Source: Alphaproteobacteria bacterium (GTDB lineage: Bacteria > Pseudomonadota > Alphaproteobacteria > UBA828). Taken from it: 42,257 nt of DNA. The translations under genes and the position numbers were made by a program. A model generated the notes under the pieces. The model was given only the letters and a program-made list of their open reading frames with translations. It did not search any database and was not told the origin of the DNA. The first letter of the stretch is position 1; the number at the start of each line of letters is the position of its first letter. Below are positions 1 through 7,347 of this stretch, one piece after another. Location: contig JAJDVB010000105.1 of assembly GCA_022826345.1 (NCBI GenBank), positions 1 through 42,257 of the forward strand, given 5' to 3'.

Positions 1-1462
1 ACCGAGGCCGAGGCCCGGCCCGACGATGACGGCTCCCCCGCCCGCGCGGGGATAGACCCTACAGGCCGACGGTGAGCTAGATGGCAGACTTGGCTCCCCC
101 GCCCGCGCGGGGATAGACCCTCACCAGGGCGCTCCGCCGACGACAGGGGGCCGGCTCCCCCGCCCGCGCGGGGATAGACCCAGATCACCAATCCAGTCGA
201 ACATCTCTCATCTGGCTCCCCCGCCCGCGCGGGGATAGACCCGGGGCAGTCGCCAGTACCGCCCCGCCCTCTGTGGCTCCCCCGCCCGCGCGGGGATAGA
301 CCCCGCCAATAATCTAGCCGTGATGAGGGCGTTTTGGCTCCCCCGCCCGCGCGGGGATAGACCCCTTTTCATCGCGCAGGGTAAAAAAGGCGCCTTGGCT
401 CCCCCGCCCGCGCGGGGATAGACCCGTCAAGGAGAGCCTCGATAAGAAAGGCCTCCGGGCTCCCCCGCCCGCGCGGGGATAGACCCGCCGGGCCTCGCCA
501 GACTCGAGGACGGTCGCTGGCTCCCCCGCCCGCGCGGGGATAGACCCTCCAGCGGCTCCTCGGCCTGCGGGTTGTGGGTGGCTCCCCCGCCCGCGCGGGG
601 ATAGACCCCTAGACGCACTACCCGTAACCCGCTGTCGGGAGGCTCCCCCGCCCGCGCGGGGATAGACCCCATATCGACACCCATCCCCTGATGGCCGGCG
701 CGGCTCCCCCGCCCGCGCGGGGATAGACCCCAAGAGTCAGCACCAGCGGATGGTCTGGATGTGGCTCCCCCGCCCGCGCGGGGATAGACCTGCGCCTCGG
801 CTACGGCGAGAGAGAACCATCTGGGCTCCCCCGCCCGCGCGGGGATAGACCCGCGCCGTTCAGGTTCGCGTCGCCCAGGAACGCGGCTCCCCCGCCCGCG
901 CGGGGATAGACCTGGAGCGGGCGGGGTATACCCGCACTGCGCCTAGGCTCCCCCGCCCGCGCGGGGATAGACCCTAGCGACATGACGCCAGACAAACTCC
1001 TACGCCGGCTCCCCCGCCCGCGCGGGGATAGACCCGGCACGTCGCGGCCAGGCAGCGCCCCGGTCGAGGCTCCCCCGCCCGCGCGGGGATAGACCCGGCG
1101 GCGACGGTGCCGGAACCATCCCCGTCGTGGCTCCCCCGCCCGCGCGGGGATAGACCCACTTTCGCTCGTGCCCCACACCCGCCGGCCGAGGCTCCCCCGC
1201 CCGCGCGGGGATAGACCCGCCAGCAGGAGCACGAGCAGTAGTAGACGCATGGCTCCCCCGCCCGCGCGGGGATAGACCCCTTGTTGGGATCGCTGGCATC
1301 CACGTGGTACTGGCTCCCCCGCCCGCGCGGGGATAGACCCTTCAACTTCTCCGGCCAGGCGGGCACCGACATGGCTCCCCCGCCCGCGCGGGGATAGACC
1401 CTCCGACTACGCGGAGATGGCGCGACAGCGGATGGCTCCCCCGCCCGCGCGGGGATAGACCC
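1..1462 (+). CRISPR. Type I-E-like CRISPR array (24 repeats, 23 full spacers)
   Basis: Twenty-four 29-nt repeats start at 31 and recur every 61 nt to 1434, separated by 32-nt spacers. Bases 1-30 look like the end of one more spacer, so the array continues left of the window. The repeat begins GGCTCCCCCGCC and ends GGGGATAGACCC. It folds into a 6-bp stem (CCCCGC/GCGGGG) with a 4-nt loop, and its 3' end ATAGACCC matches the ATAAACCG-type crRNA handle of type I-E. This sets transcription as left to right, with the trailer end at 1462. Repeats at 763 and 885 end in T instead of C; all others read look identical. All spacers differ and none was noticed to match another part of the window. No cas gene is present here. 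Confidence 0.98.
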
Positions 1463-1494
1463 GTATCGCGCTTGCTTGGAGCACCAACCCCCGC

Positions 1495-1523
1495 GGCGCG
1501 GCTGCTCAGTCGCGGAAGTAACT
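1495..1523 (+). repeat. Possible decayed terminal CRISPR repeat
   Basis: Exactly one array period (61 nt) after the last perfect repeat, the 29 nt here match the repeat at about 16 positions, including GGC at the start and a CG.GGA stretch. The 32 nt between (1463-1494) would then be a last spacer. Trailer-end repeats are commonly degenerate, but the match is weak and the background is GC-rich. Confidence 0.3.
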
Positions 1524-1585
1524 GGGGTTGAGTCTTCAACGGTTGATGCGTGAAGTGGATGTGGGTGGGGCAGACGAGGCCGTTT

Positions 1586-1732
1586 GTGGGTAAAGACTTG
1601 GCGGCTCAGACCGCCGGCAGTGCCCGTGGCCCATGGCGGATCAGCAACAGCCCCGCGCTCTCCTACGCGCTGCCCAACGCCTTCTTCACACGGCTTGGTC
1701 TCGCCTCTCTCGCGAACCATGTCGCAGCCTAA
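1586..1732 (+). pseudogene. C-terminal remnant of group II intron reverse transcriptase/maturase
   Basis: A 48-codon stretch ending in TAA contains GPWRISNSPAL followed by ALPNAFF and LGLASL. I recognise this as the extreme C-terminus of bacterial group II intron-encoded proteins (typically SRGPWR-S-S-AL--AL-N--F--LGL-SL). The preceding codons do not continue the protein convincingly, and an in-frame stop occurs at about 1541, so everything upstream, including the RT palm, is lost. It is followed 7 nt later by intron domain V, the expected order at an intron 3' end. The missing 5' part lies where the CRISPR array now ends. Identification rests on motif memory. Confidence 0.6.
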
Positions 1733-1739
1733 ATCCGTC

Positions 1740-1813
1740 GAACCGCCGTGGTACGGACCCGTATGCCCGGTGGTGTGGGAGGGGTGGAGCCGCGAGGCTC
1801 CCCCTATCCCGAT
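1740..1813 (+). ncRNA. Group II intron domains V and VI (3' end of a truncated intron)
   Basis: GAACCGCCGTG, GTACGGACCCGTATG and CGGTGGT form the hairpin expected of bacterial group II intron domain V, carrying the CGC form of the catalytic triad. It is followed by a second hairpin, GGGTGGAGCC / GGCTCCCCCTA, with a bulged A and the end CCCGAT, typical of domain VI and the intron 3' terminus. Compared with the domain V consensus I remember, there is one extra G after CCGTG and one A-to-C change in the descending strand, so the ribozyme may be inactive. The exon junction is placed at about 1813/1814. Confidence 0.7.
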
Positions 1814-2323
1814 CATCGACATCGCAGGTGAGATGGTACTGACCGAGAGAGCACTACACGACGGCACGCGGCTCACGGCAAGGCTACCGAGCGTCGCGCT
1901 ACTGGTCGAGAATCTCGGCCCCTACATCGACGTGCGCGTGCCCGAAGACTGGATCGTCCCGGGGTGGAACACCGCCACCGCAAGGCTTGTCCTGGATCAG
2001 CTCGAAGACATCCCTCTCCTCCACTTCGGCGACCTCGACCCGCAGGGCGCCGGGATCGCGAACCACCTCAAGAACACTACTCGCGACTGCGATGGGTGGT
2101 GCCGGAGTTCTGGAAGGAATGCGTGCCCAAACAGGCGCTGAAGCGACCGTGGTCCAACGATCTGGACCTCACCGACGCGCCTGCGCTCGTTCACGAACTC
2201 AAGAACTCGGGACTGTGGCTCGAGCAAGAAACCATCATCCTCGACCCTCGTTTGCCAACAGCCCTCGAGGAAGAGGCACACCGGCGGGCCAAGCACGACG
2301 CCGAGCGGCACCGCGACCGCTAG
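1814..2323 (+). pseudogene. Frameshifted, 5'-truncated TOPRIM protein resembling Wadjet JetD (DUF2220)
   Basis: Two frames join into one protein. The first gives IDIAGEMVLTERALHDG...LLVENLGPY...PGWNTA...LLHFGDLDPQGAGIANHLK up to 2072. After an apparent one-base deletion near 2070-2073 the next frame gives EHYSRLRWVVPEFW...LWLEQETIILDPRL...EEEAHR to the stop at 2321. The VEN glutamate and the GDLDPQG pair of aspartates are TOPRIM metal-binding motifs as found in JetD, the nuclease subunit of the anti-plasmid Wadjet system. The N-terminal half is missing, and the 5' boundary coincides with the 3' end of a group II intron, so the intron probably inserted into this gene. No jetA, jetB or jetC is in the window. 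Another TOPRIM family is possible. Confidence 0.6.
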
Positions 2324-2603
2324 CACGTCTACACCCAGGACGAGCGATATGCGAAACCCGTAACGAAGAGAACGCGGCGCAAAGAACGGGATACGTCGGG
2401 ATAAGGGAACCAAACGAGGCTGCATTGCGCGGAAAATAACTGCGATTGCTCCCTCCGCACGCGCCCATCAACAGACCGCCGTTCAGGACTTTGGGGGACG
2501 GCATGGCTCTCATGGCCATGCGACCCACTGTCCATCAGCGCAACTCGTCCCGCCTAGTGCTTGGCCTCCGACCTTAAGTTCCCAGACTCTTCAAGCCGCT
2601 GCA
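2324..2603. other. Intergenic stretch with no recognised gene
   Basis: 280 nt between the JetD-like fragment and the end of the lipoprotein gene. Short open frames occur on the minus strand, but none has a recognisable motif or ribosome site. Confidence 0.5.
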
Positions 2604-3704
2604 TTATTCCGTAGTGCCGTAATAGGCGCTGATGAATGCGCCCTCGCCGCCGACAGGCGTGGTGAATTCACCGCCAGCAGTTCCGGCAACAAGACGTGGA
2701 TCGCCGTCGCCGTCGGGGATGTTGGAGAACTGGCCTCCCCATGCGCCGCCCCCGCTCAACGGCACTCCGCCAAGACTCATGCTCACATCCTGACTGCGGA
2801 AGGTTCCATTCGGATCAAACGACGCTGCGCCCAGATGAACCCGATAAGCGGTCGCTACGTCGGCAAAATCACCGACCTCCCCCGTCGCCGCATCTTGGTA
2901 CACACCGGTCACATAGACGGGAGCCTGACACCCGATGCAGCCCGAGATCGTGCCGGTACCGAAGTCGGCAGCGAGTCCGATGGTCGAACTCCAAACTCCA
3001 GTCTCCGTGCTCCCTTCCGACAAGGTCTGTCCCGGAACAATGCTGCCATACCGGCCAGCATAGACACCCTCTGCAAACCCGTTGTAGCTGGCAGTGCCCT
3101 GCATCGGCATGGTCGGCGGATTGCTGATATCAAGCTCGGGGCCATCGACGAAGGCACCAACCTCTACACCTGTGACCGAACCGTTGAGGACGTCCCCGGC
3201 GGCATGCAGCCAATAGCCGCCCGCCAGGTAATCGGTGGGATCGCTGTTAGACCAGGAAACGCCCGTGTAGGCTAACGTCGCGCCCGCCGCGTTAGCATCC
3301 AACTGAATCCAGCCGCGTCCGCCATGCCCGGGAATAAGAGAGTCGAGGGCGTCACTCTCGAGCGTGTCGGAGGCTGTATCCAGGGTGAGGGCGCTGGCGT
3401 CATCGCGCTGAATCCGCAGGATCAGTCTCTGCCCATCGAATGTGGTGCTCGCAGCGTCGGATGATATCCCAGCCACGTTATGGCTTGTGGATTGCGTGAC
3501 ACTCCCGAATGCAGGCAGCGACGTGGCCGCTCGCGTTACGGCACTTCGGTTCGCGGTCGGATCGGCTGCAAGCGTTTCGTTGAACGTCGGAGTATTGGCG
3601 GGCGGCAGGGACGTGACGGGTTGTGTATTGCTGCCACCGCTGCCACCACACGCCGAAAGAGTAAGGAGACCGCCGAGGGCGACCGCCAGCATAGTCTTGT
3701 TCAT
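2604..3704 (-). CDS. TbpB-like surface lipoprotein with C-terminal beta-barrel
   Basis: 366 residues starting at MNKTMLAVALGG, chosen because AGGGAG precedes this ATG and a lipoprotein signal follows directly (lipobox LSAC, Cys19). A glycine- and serine-rich linker (about 20-50) leads to a beta-rich body. The C-terminal third, with FGTGTISGCIGC, GGVPLSGGGAWGGQFSN and GGEGAFISAYYG, resembles the eight-stranded barrel of transferrin-binding-protein-B-like lipoproteins, which end in G-F-G motifs. A paired cysteine motif (GCIGC) lies in the barrel. It probably sits on the outer membrane; the ligand is unknown. No TonB receptor or Slam translocator is adjacent. The 172-nt 5' leader is a structured RNA shared with the gene at 40591-40950. 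Confidence 0.6.
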   Translation of the reverse strand: MNKTMLAVALGGLLTLSACGGSGGSNTQPVTSLPPANTPTFNETLAADPTANRSAVTRAATSLPAFGSVTQSTSHNVAGISSDAASTTFDGQRLILRIQRDDASALTLDTASDTLESDALDSLIPGHGGRGWIQLDANAAGATLAYTGVSWSNSDPTDYLAGGYWLHAAGDVLNGSVTGVEVGAFVDGPELDISNPPTMPMQGTASYNGFAEGVYAGRYGSIVPGQTLSEGSTETGVWSSTIGLAADFGTGTISGCIGCQAPVYVTGVYQDAATGEVGDFADVATAYRVHLGAASFDPNGTFRSQDVSMSLGGVPLSGGGAWGGQFSNIPDGDGDPRLVAGTAGGEFTTPVGGEGAFISAYYGTTE

Positions 3705-3876
3705 GAATCTTTGCTCCCTTGCAGGCCAGCCCGGCTGGTGCCGGGCCGTTGCTAACGACACACGGGTGTGTGAGGTCCCCACCTATTCACCTGGGCCAAG
3801 GAGCGACCCTGGCCGGGTCAAGAGGCTGTTGTATTCAGCGGGCAACCCGACGGAGCGGGCACCCGTGGTCGTTAGC
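3705..3876 (-). ncRNA. Structured 5' leader RNA, copy 1
   Basis: Read on the minus strand, GCTAACGAC-CACGGGTG (3876-3860) pairs with CACCCGTG-T-GTCGTTAGC (3768-3751), giving a 17-bp closing stem. Inside are a small hairpin CCCG-CTCCGT-CGGG, a CCCGC/GTGGG helix, an internal loop with TGAATA on one side and GAATAG on the other, and a hairpin GGCCAGGG-TCGCT-CCTTGGCC. Downstream follow CGTT (plus-strand reading) and a 7-bp hairpin, GCCCGGC/GCCGGGC (3746-3729), then the AGGGAG ribosome site and the ATG at 3704. The same architecture recurs at 40951-41123 with compensatory changes in the stems. It is probably a cis-regulatory leader of the lipoprotein gene. I cannot match it to a known riboswitch. 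Confidence 0.7.
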
Positions 3877-3883
3877 GGGGGTA

Positions 3884-3913
3884 AGCGTAGAGGCGGGATC
3901 AGGCGGCGGTCAA
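3884..3913 (-). promoter_or_regulatory. Candidate promoter of leader RNA copy 1
   Basis: On the minus strand TTGACC (3913-3908) is followed after 18 nt by TACGCT (3889-3884). Initiation about 7 nt further falls at 3877, right at the first base of the closing stem. The second leader copy has TTGACG at a similar distance from its stem. Confidence 0.45.
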
Positions 3914-4000
3914 GGTGCTTGCGAGAAGCTGAGCTGGGGGACCCCGGAACAATGGCAGCCTCCGGGGTCACGTTGGGAAGAGACCCTGATTTCCCGCCTG

Positions 4001-5188
4001 CTAACCGTGCACCCTATGGACTGATGGTGCTGTTGGCGCCTCGCCACCCGCCATTGCGGCCCCGATGGACTTTCCGATGCGCTCGGCGGCGGACTGCAGA
4101 TCGCGGTCGCCGACATGGGCGTATCGCAGGGTCATTGTGGGGTCGGCGTGGCCGAGCATGCGCGCGACGGTGGAGAGCGGAACGCCCCGGGCGACGGCCT
4201 GGCTGGCAACGGTATGCCTGAGATCGTGCAGGCGAACGTCGTCGAGCCCGGCTTCCTTCCGCGCCCGGCGCCAGAGGTGAAGTGCGTGTGAAAGTGGCTT
4301 GTCAGGATGCCTTGGGGAGGGGAACACGTAGAGGCTTGCGGCACGCGGCTGGCGGGCAAGGATGGCCTGCGCGGCCTGGCTCAGCCAGACCCTGCGCGGC
4401 CCGGTCTTGGTGTCGGCGAGATTGAGGTGGTCGCCGTCGACCTCCGGCCATTGGAGCTTGAGGATCTCGCCCACCCGGCAGCCGGTGAGCAGGAGCAGCC
4501 GGATGACGTCGGCCTGCTGCCGGCGGGAGGGCCGCTCCCCGACCAGCCGATCAAGGACGCGGTGAAGCCTTTCGATCTCTTCGGCGGAGAGGAACCGGGT
4601 GAGTTTCGGGCGGGGGTTCTTCGCGATGCCCTTCACGGGAGCGGTCCCGACATGGCCGGCGGCGAGGGCGGCGTTCATGATTTGGCCGAGGATCTCGAGC
4701 GCCCTGTTGGCACCGCCCGGCGCGGTGCGGCTGTAGGCGTCGAACCAGCGTTCGACGTCGGTACGCCGGATGGCGTCCAGCGGGAGGCGGCCGAAGGCGG
4801 GGATCAGCTGCCGCTCGAGCACCCGATTGGCGAATCGGCAAGACGACGGGGCACAGCGGCGGCGGTACGCCGGCATCCACTCGTTCTGGACGAAGTCGCG
4901 GAACAGGGGAGCGCCGAAACGTCCTTCCGCCTTGTGCGGGGCGGTTCCCAGGCGGAGCGCCAGGGCTCCCTTCCGGGCGTCCTCGACGGTCATGAGCGCG
5001 ACCGGGCCAACGGTCGCCCTGACCAACCCACCTTGAACGCGCCCGTGCCAGACGAAGCTGCGATATCCGGACGGGCGCACCCGCACGCCGAGGCCGGGCA
5101 CCTCGCTGTCCCAGACCGCGTATTCCGTCGTGTCCGGCTTCAACTTGCCGACGCCCGCGTCCGTCAGCCGGACCCTCCGCCCCTTCAT
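4001..5188 (-). CDS. Tyrosine recombinase/phage-type integrase (second of a coupled pair)
   Basis: 395 residues from MKGRRVRLTDAGV. It has an N-terminal DUF4102-like arm-binding segment (about 1-75), a core-binding SAM-like domain (about 85-180) and a catalytic domain (about 205-385). Catalytic residues visible are Arg in LLTGCRVGEIL, Lys in TKTGPRRVWL, HDLRHTVAS, LGHADPTMTLRYAH with the nucleophilic Tyr. The ATG overlaps the TGA of the upstream recombinase (ATGA on the minus strand), so the two are probably translationally coupled. It is likely the integration enzyme of a genomic island. No tRNA or direct-repeat attachment site was found beside it. An earlier in-frame start exists but lies inside the upstream gene. 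Confidence 0.88.
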   Translation of the reverse strand: MKGRRVRLTDAGVGKLKPDTTEYAVWDSEVPGLGVRVRPSGYRSFVWHGRVQGGLVRATVGPVALMTVEDARKGALALRLGTAPHKAEGRFGAPLFRDFVQNEWMPAYRRRCAPSSCRFANRVLERQLIPAFGRLPLDAIRRTDVERWFDAYSRTAPGGANRALEILGQIMNAALAAGHVGTAPVKGIAKNPRPKLTRFLSAEEIERLHRVLDRLVGERPSRRQQADVIRLLLLTGCRVGEILKLQWPEVDGDHLNLADTKTGPRRVWLSQAAQAILARQPRAASLYVFPSPRHPDKPLSHALHLWRRARKEAGLDDVRLHDLRHTVASQAVARGVPLSTVARMLGHADPTMTLRYAHVGDRDLQSAAERIGKSIGAAMAGGEAPTAPSVHRVHG

Positions 5189-6312
5189 GGCCGGTTCCCC
5201 GACAGCACGGGAGACAGGGTCTCGACTGCGTCGCGGACCGTGGCGTCGGACAGGTGGGCGTATTTCAGCGTGGTCGACGCCTTCTCGTGACCGAGCAGGC
5301 GGCCGACGGTGCGCACGCTCTCGCCGCAGAGCAGTGCCATACTGGCGTAGGAATGTCTGGTGTCGTGCAGGCGGACATCCTGCAGCCCGGCTTCCTCCCT
5401 CACGCCGCGCCAGAAGTAATCCAGCCACATCCACGGGGTGCGCCGACCGGCGACCGGGAAGACCCATCCGGACGACCGGGGCATGCTATCGAGAACATCG
5501 CGCGCCGCCTCGCACAGCCAGACCGTGCGTGGGCCGACTTTGCTGTCGCGCAGATAGAGCCGCCCCTCCCGGTAGGAGCGCCACTGGAGGGTCAGGATCT
5601 CCGACTTGCGGCACCCGGTGAGCAACAGCAGGCGCACGGCGGCCACGTGCAGGGGGCGGCTGGCCTCGTGCCGGCCCAGCACTGTGGCGAGGCGGCGATA
5701 CTCCTCGGGGGTCAGGAAGCGCTCGGATCGCCCCTGCCGGTAGCGACGGATGCCGGCGCAGGGGTTGCTGTTCTCCGGGCGGAATCCCCAGACCTCGGCC
5801 TGCTGCATGATGACCGAGAGGATCGGCGCCGAGCGGTTGGCGGCGGCGGGCGTTGCATGCAGCCCGCGGAACCAGGCCCGCACGTCCTGACGGGTTATCT
5901 CTCCGATGGGCCTGCCCGCGAAGAAGGGCAGTATCTGCCGGCGGAGATAGGCCCGGTTCACTTCCAGGGTGCGGGGCTTCCAGCGGCGCCCGTAGCGGTC
6001 GAAGACCTCCTCGGCGACCGTCTCAAAGAGGGTGCCGCCGGGGTCCGCCGTGTCGGGCTCCCGGCCGTCGCGTAACGCGGCGAGCATCGACCTCGCCCTG
6101 GCCCGCGCCTCGGGCTCGGTGGTCGCTGCCGCGTCGCCTATGATCTTCCAGACCCGTTTGCCCCTGTGCTGGCTGTGGATGAAGTAGCGCCTGGCGCCGG
6201 AGGGCATGACCCGGACGCCGTACCCCTTCAGCTCGGCGTCTCGGACATCGCGCACCTTTCGGCGAGGCCGAAGGGCGTCGACCCGGCGCTGGGTGAGGCG
6301 GATGGGTGGCAT
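5185..6312 (-). CDS. Tyrosine recombinase/phage-type integrase (first of a coupled pair)
   Basis: 375 residues from MPPIRLTQRRVDALRPR. The layout matches its neighbour: DUF4102-like N-terminus, SAM-like core-binding region, catalytic domain with LLTGCRKSEIL, SKVGPRTVWL, HDTRHSYAS and LGHEKASTTLKYAH. All catalytic positions appear intact. It is clearly divergent from the second recombinase, so this is not a recent tandem duplication. Its stop codon overlaps the start codon of the second gene. The start is placed at the conserved N-terminus; 22 further residues upstream in frame look non-family. Confidence 0.88.
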   Translation of the reverse strand: MPPIRLTQRRVDALRPRRKVRDVRDAELKGYGVRVMPSGARRYFIHSQHRGKRVWKIIGDAAATTEPEARARARSMLAALRDGREPDTADPGGTLFETVAEEVFDRYGRRWKPRTLEVNRAYLRRQILPFFAGRPIGEITRQDVRAWFRGLHATPAAANRSAPILSVIMQQAEVWGFRPENSNPCAGIRRYRQGRSERFLTPEEYRRLATVLGRHEASRPLHVAAVRLLLLTGCRKSEILTLQWRSYREGRLYLRDSKVGPRTVWLCEAARDVLDSMPRSSGWVFPVAGRRTPWMWLDYFWRGVREEAGLQDVRLHDTRHSYASMALLCGESVRTVGRLLGHEKASTTLKYAHLSDATVRDAVETLSPVLSGNRP

Positions 6313-6455
6313 GATTGCGCGTCTCCGATCTGTTGCAGCGGGGTGCGGGATGGGCTTGCATTCCGCGCCCTGTGGCAATAGAAACGGAAGACCATTGCAA
6401 TCGAATCAGCCACTTAGCACCGAAGGTGCGTGTTTCCGTGTGAAACGGAGACGCT

Positions 6456-7124
6456 CTAATCTGCGCGCAGCTTGGACGCGGCCACGGAAGGGAGCTCGAC
6501 CGGGCTCGAACTCAACTCCAACTGGTCGGGTTCGGAATCCTCCTCCGACGGCGCCTGAGCGTCGGCCGCCGGCGGCATTGTCACCGGCTGCAAGTCTGCT
6601 TCGCGATCCGCCGGATCGTACTCGGCTTGCCCGTCGATGCGACCGCCCCGCTCGACCTCGAACTGGCCGTAACGGATCTTGCCCGAAACGCGGCCCGACG
6701 CCCGGATGAAGAGCCTCTTCTTGACCTTGAGCTCACCCTCGAAGGCCCCGGCGATGTCGGCGCTATCCACCGTCACGGTGCCCTTGAAGGTACCGCCCTT
6801 CACGATCTCGAGCAGGCGTCCGTCGGGCATCGAGGCCTCGACCGTGCCCTCGACTGTCAGGCGCTCGCAATCGAGGACCGTACCGCCGCTGATGGTCGTC
6901 TCCCGCCCGACGGTGAGCCGCTTGGGGTCGCTCTCCACACGTCCCGGCGCATCCGCCGGCACGGGATCGGGTGCGCCGCGCGGCACGTCCGGGTGAAAGA
7001 CGACGGTCTTGTTCGGCACACCGCGTCGCGACGATTCCACGACGACGTTGGGTGCGAGGCGCTCCTCGGCGCCTTCCTGAGCCCGACTGTCTTCTTCCTG
7101 ATCCCCGCCCTTGCGTCGGAACAT
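6456..7124 (-). CDS. Bactofilin family cytoskeletal protein
   Basis: 222 residues with a central bactofilin (DUF583) domain at about 70-175, built of short beta-helical repeats: LTVGRETTISGGTVLDCERL, LTVEGTVEAS, GGTFKGTVTV, ADIAGAFEGELKV, KRLFIRASGRVSGKIRYGQ, GGRIDGQ. The flanking N- and C-terminal tails are charged and low-complexity, as is usual. Bactofilins polymerise without nucleotide and act as membrane-associated scaffolds for cell-wall or stalk-type functions in alphaproteobacteria. A strong ribosome site (GGAGGGGAAC) precedes the ATG. No peptidase partner (M23) is adjacent. Confidence 0.88.
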   Translation of the reverse strand: MFRRKGGDQEEDSRAQEGAEERLAPNVVVESSRRGVPNKTVVFHPDVPRGAPDPVPADAPGRVESDPKRLTVGRETTISGGTVLDCERLTVEGTVEASMPDGRLLEIVKGGTFKGTVTVDSADIAGAFEGELKVKKRLFIRASGRVSGKIRYGQFEVERGGRIDGQAEYDPADREADLQPVTMPPAADAQAPSEEDSEPDQLELSSSPVELPSVAASKLRAD

Positions 7125-7347
7125 GTTCCCCTCCGCGCCTTGTTCGCGGTTCCGGCCCGACCCTTGGCGACGACGCGCCGGCTCCGCTCGCCATCAAGGC
7201 CGCAGAGGCAGGCGATGCCGTCTGGTTCGGGGCCGGACGGTGACAGTAGAGCGAGACCCCGGCCCGCGCAAACAATTTGCGCCGGTCGATTTGTGGGCGG
7301 GCGTCGTGCGCGGGGGCCCGCGCGGCGCCACGGGGGCTTGATTAAGA

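Noticed and set aside
314..1876. Long open frames through the CRISPR array on the minus strand
   Set aside because: They are repeat translations (SIPARAGEP, VYPRAGGGA, LSPRGRGS) without gene signals.
2235..2535. Minus-strand ORFs in the gap before the lipoprotein gene
   Set aside because: No ribosome site, no recognisable motif, partly antisense to the JetD-like fragment.
3705..3876. 6S RNA, T-box, cobalamin or FMN riboswitch, integron attC site
   Set aside because: Core motifs of those classes are absent; attC core sites (RYYYAAC/GTTRRRY) do not fit the ends, and neither copy ends in a terminator with a U-run.
5254..6075. Plus-strand ORF of 273 codons over the recombinase genes
   Set aside because: Antisense shadow of a clearly conserved integrase; no family motif.
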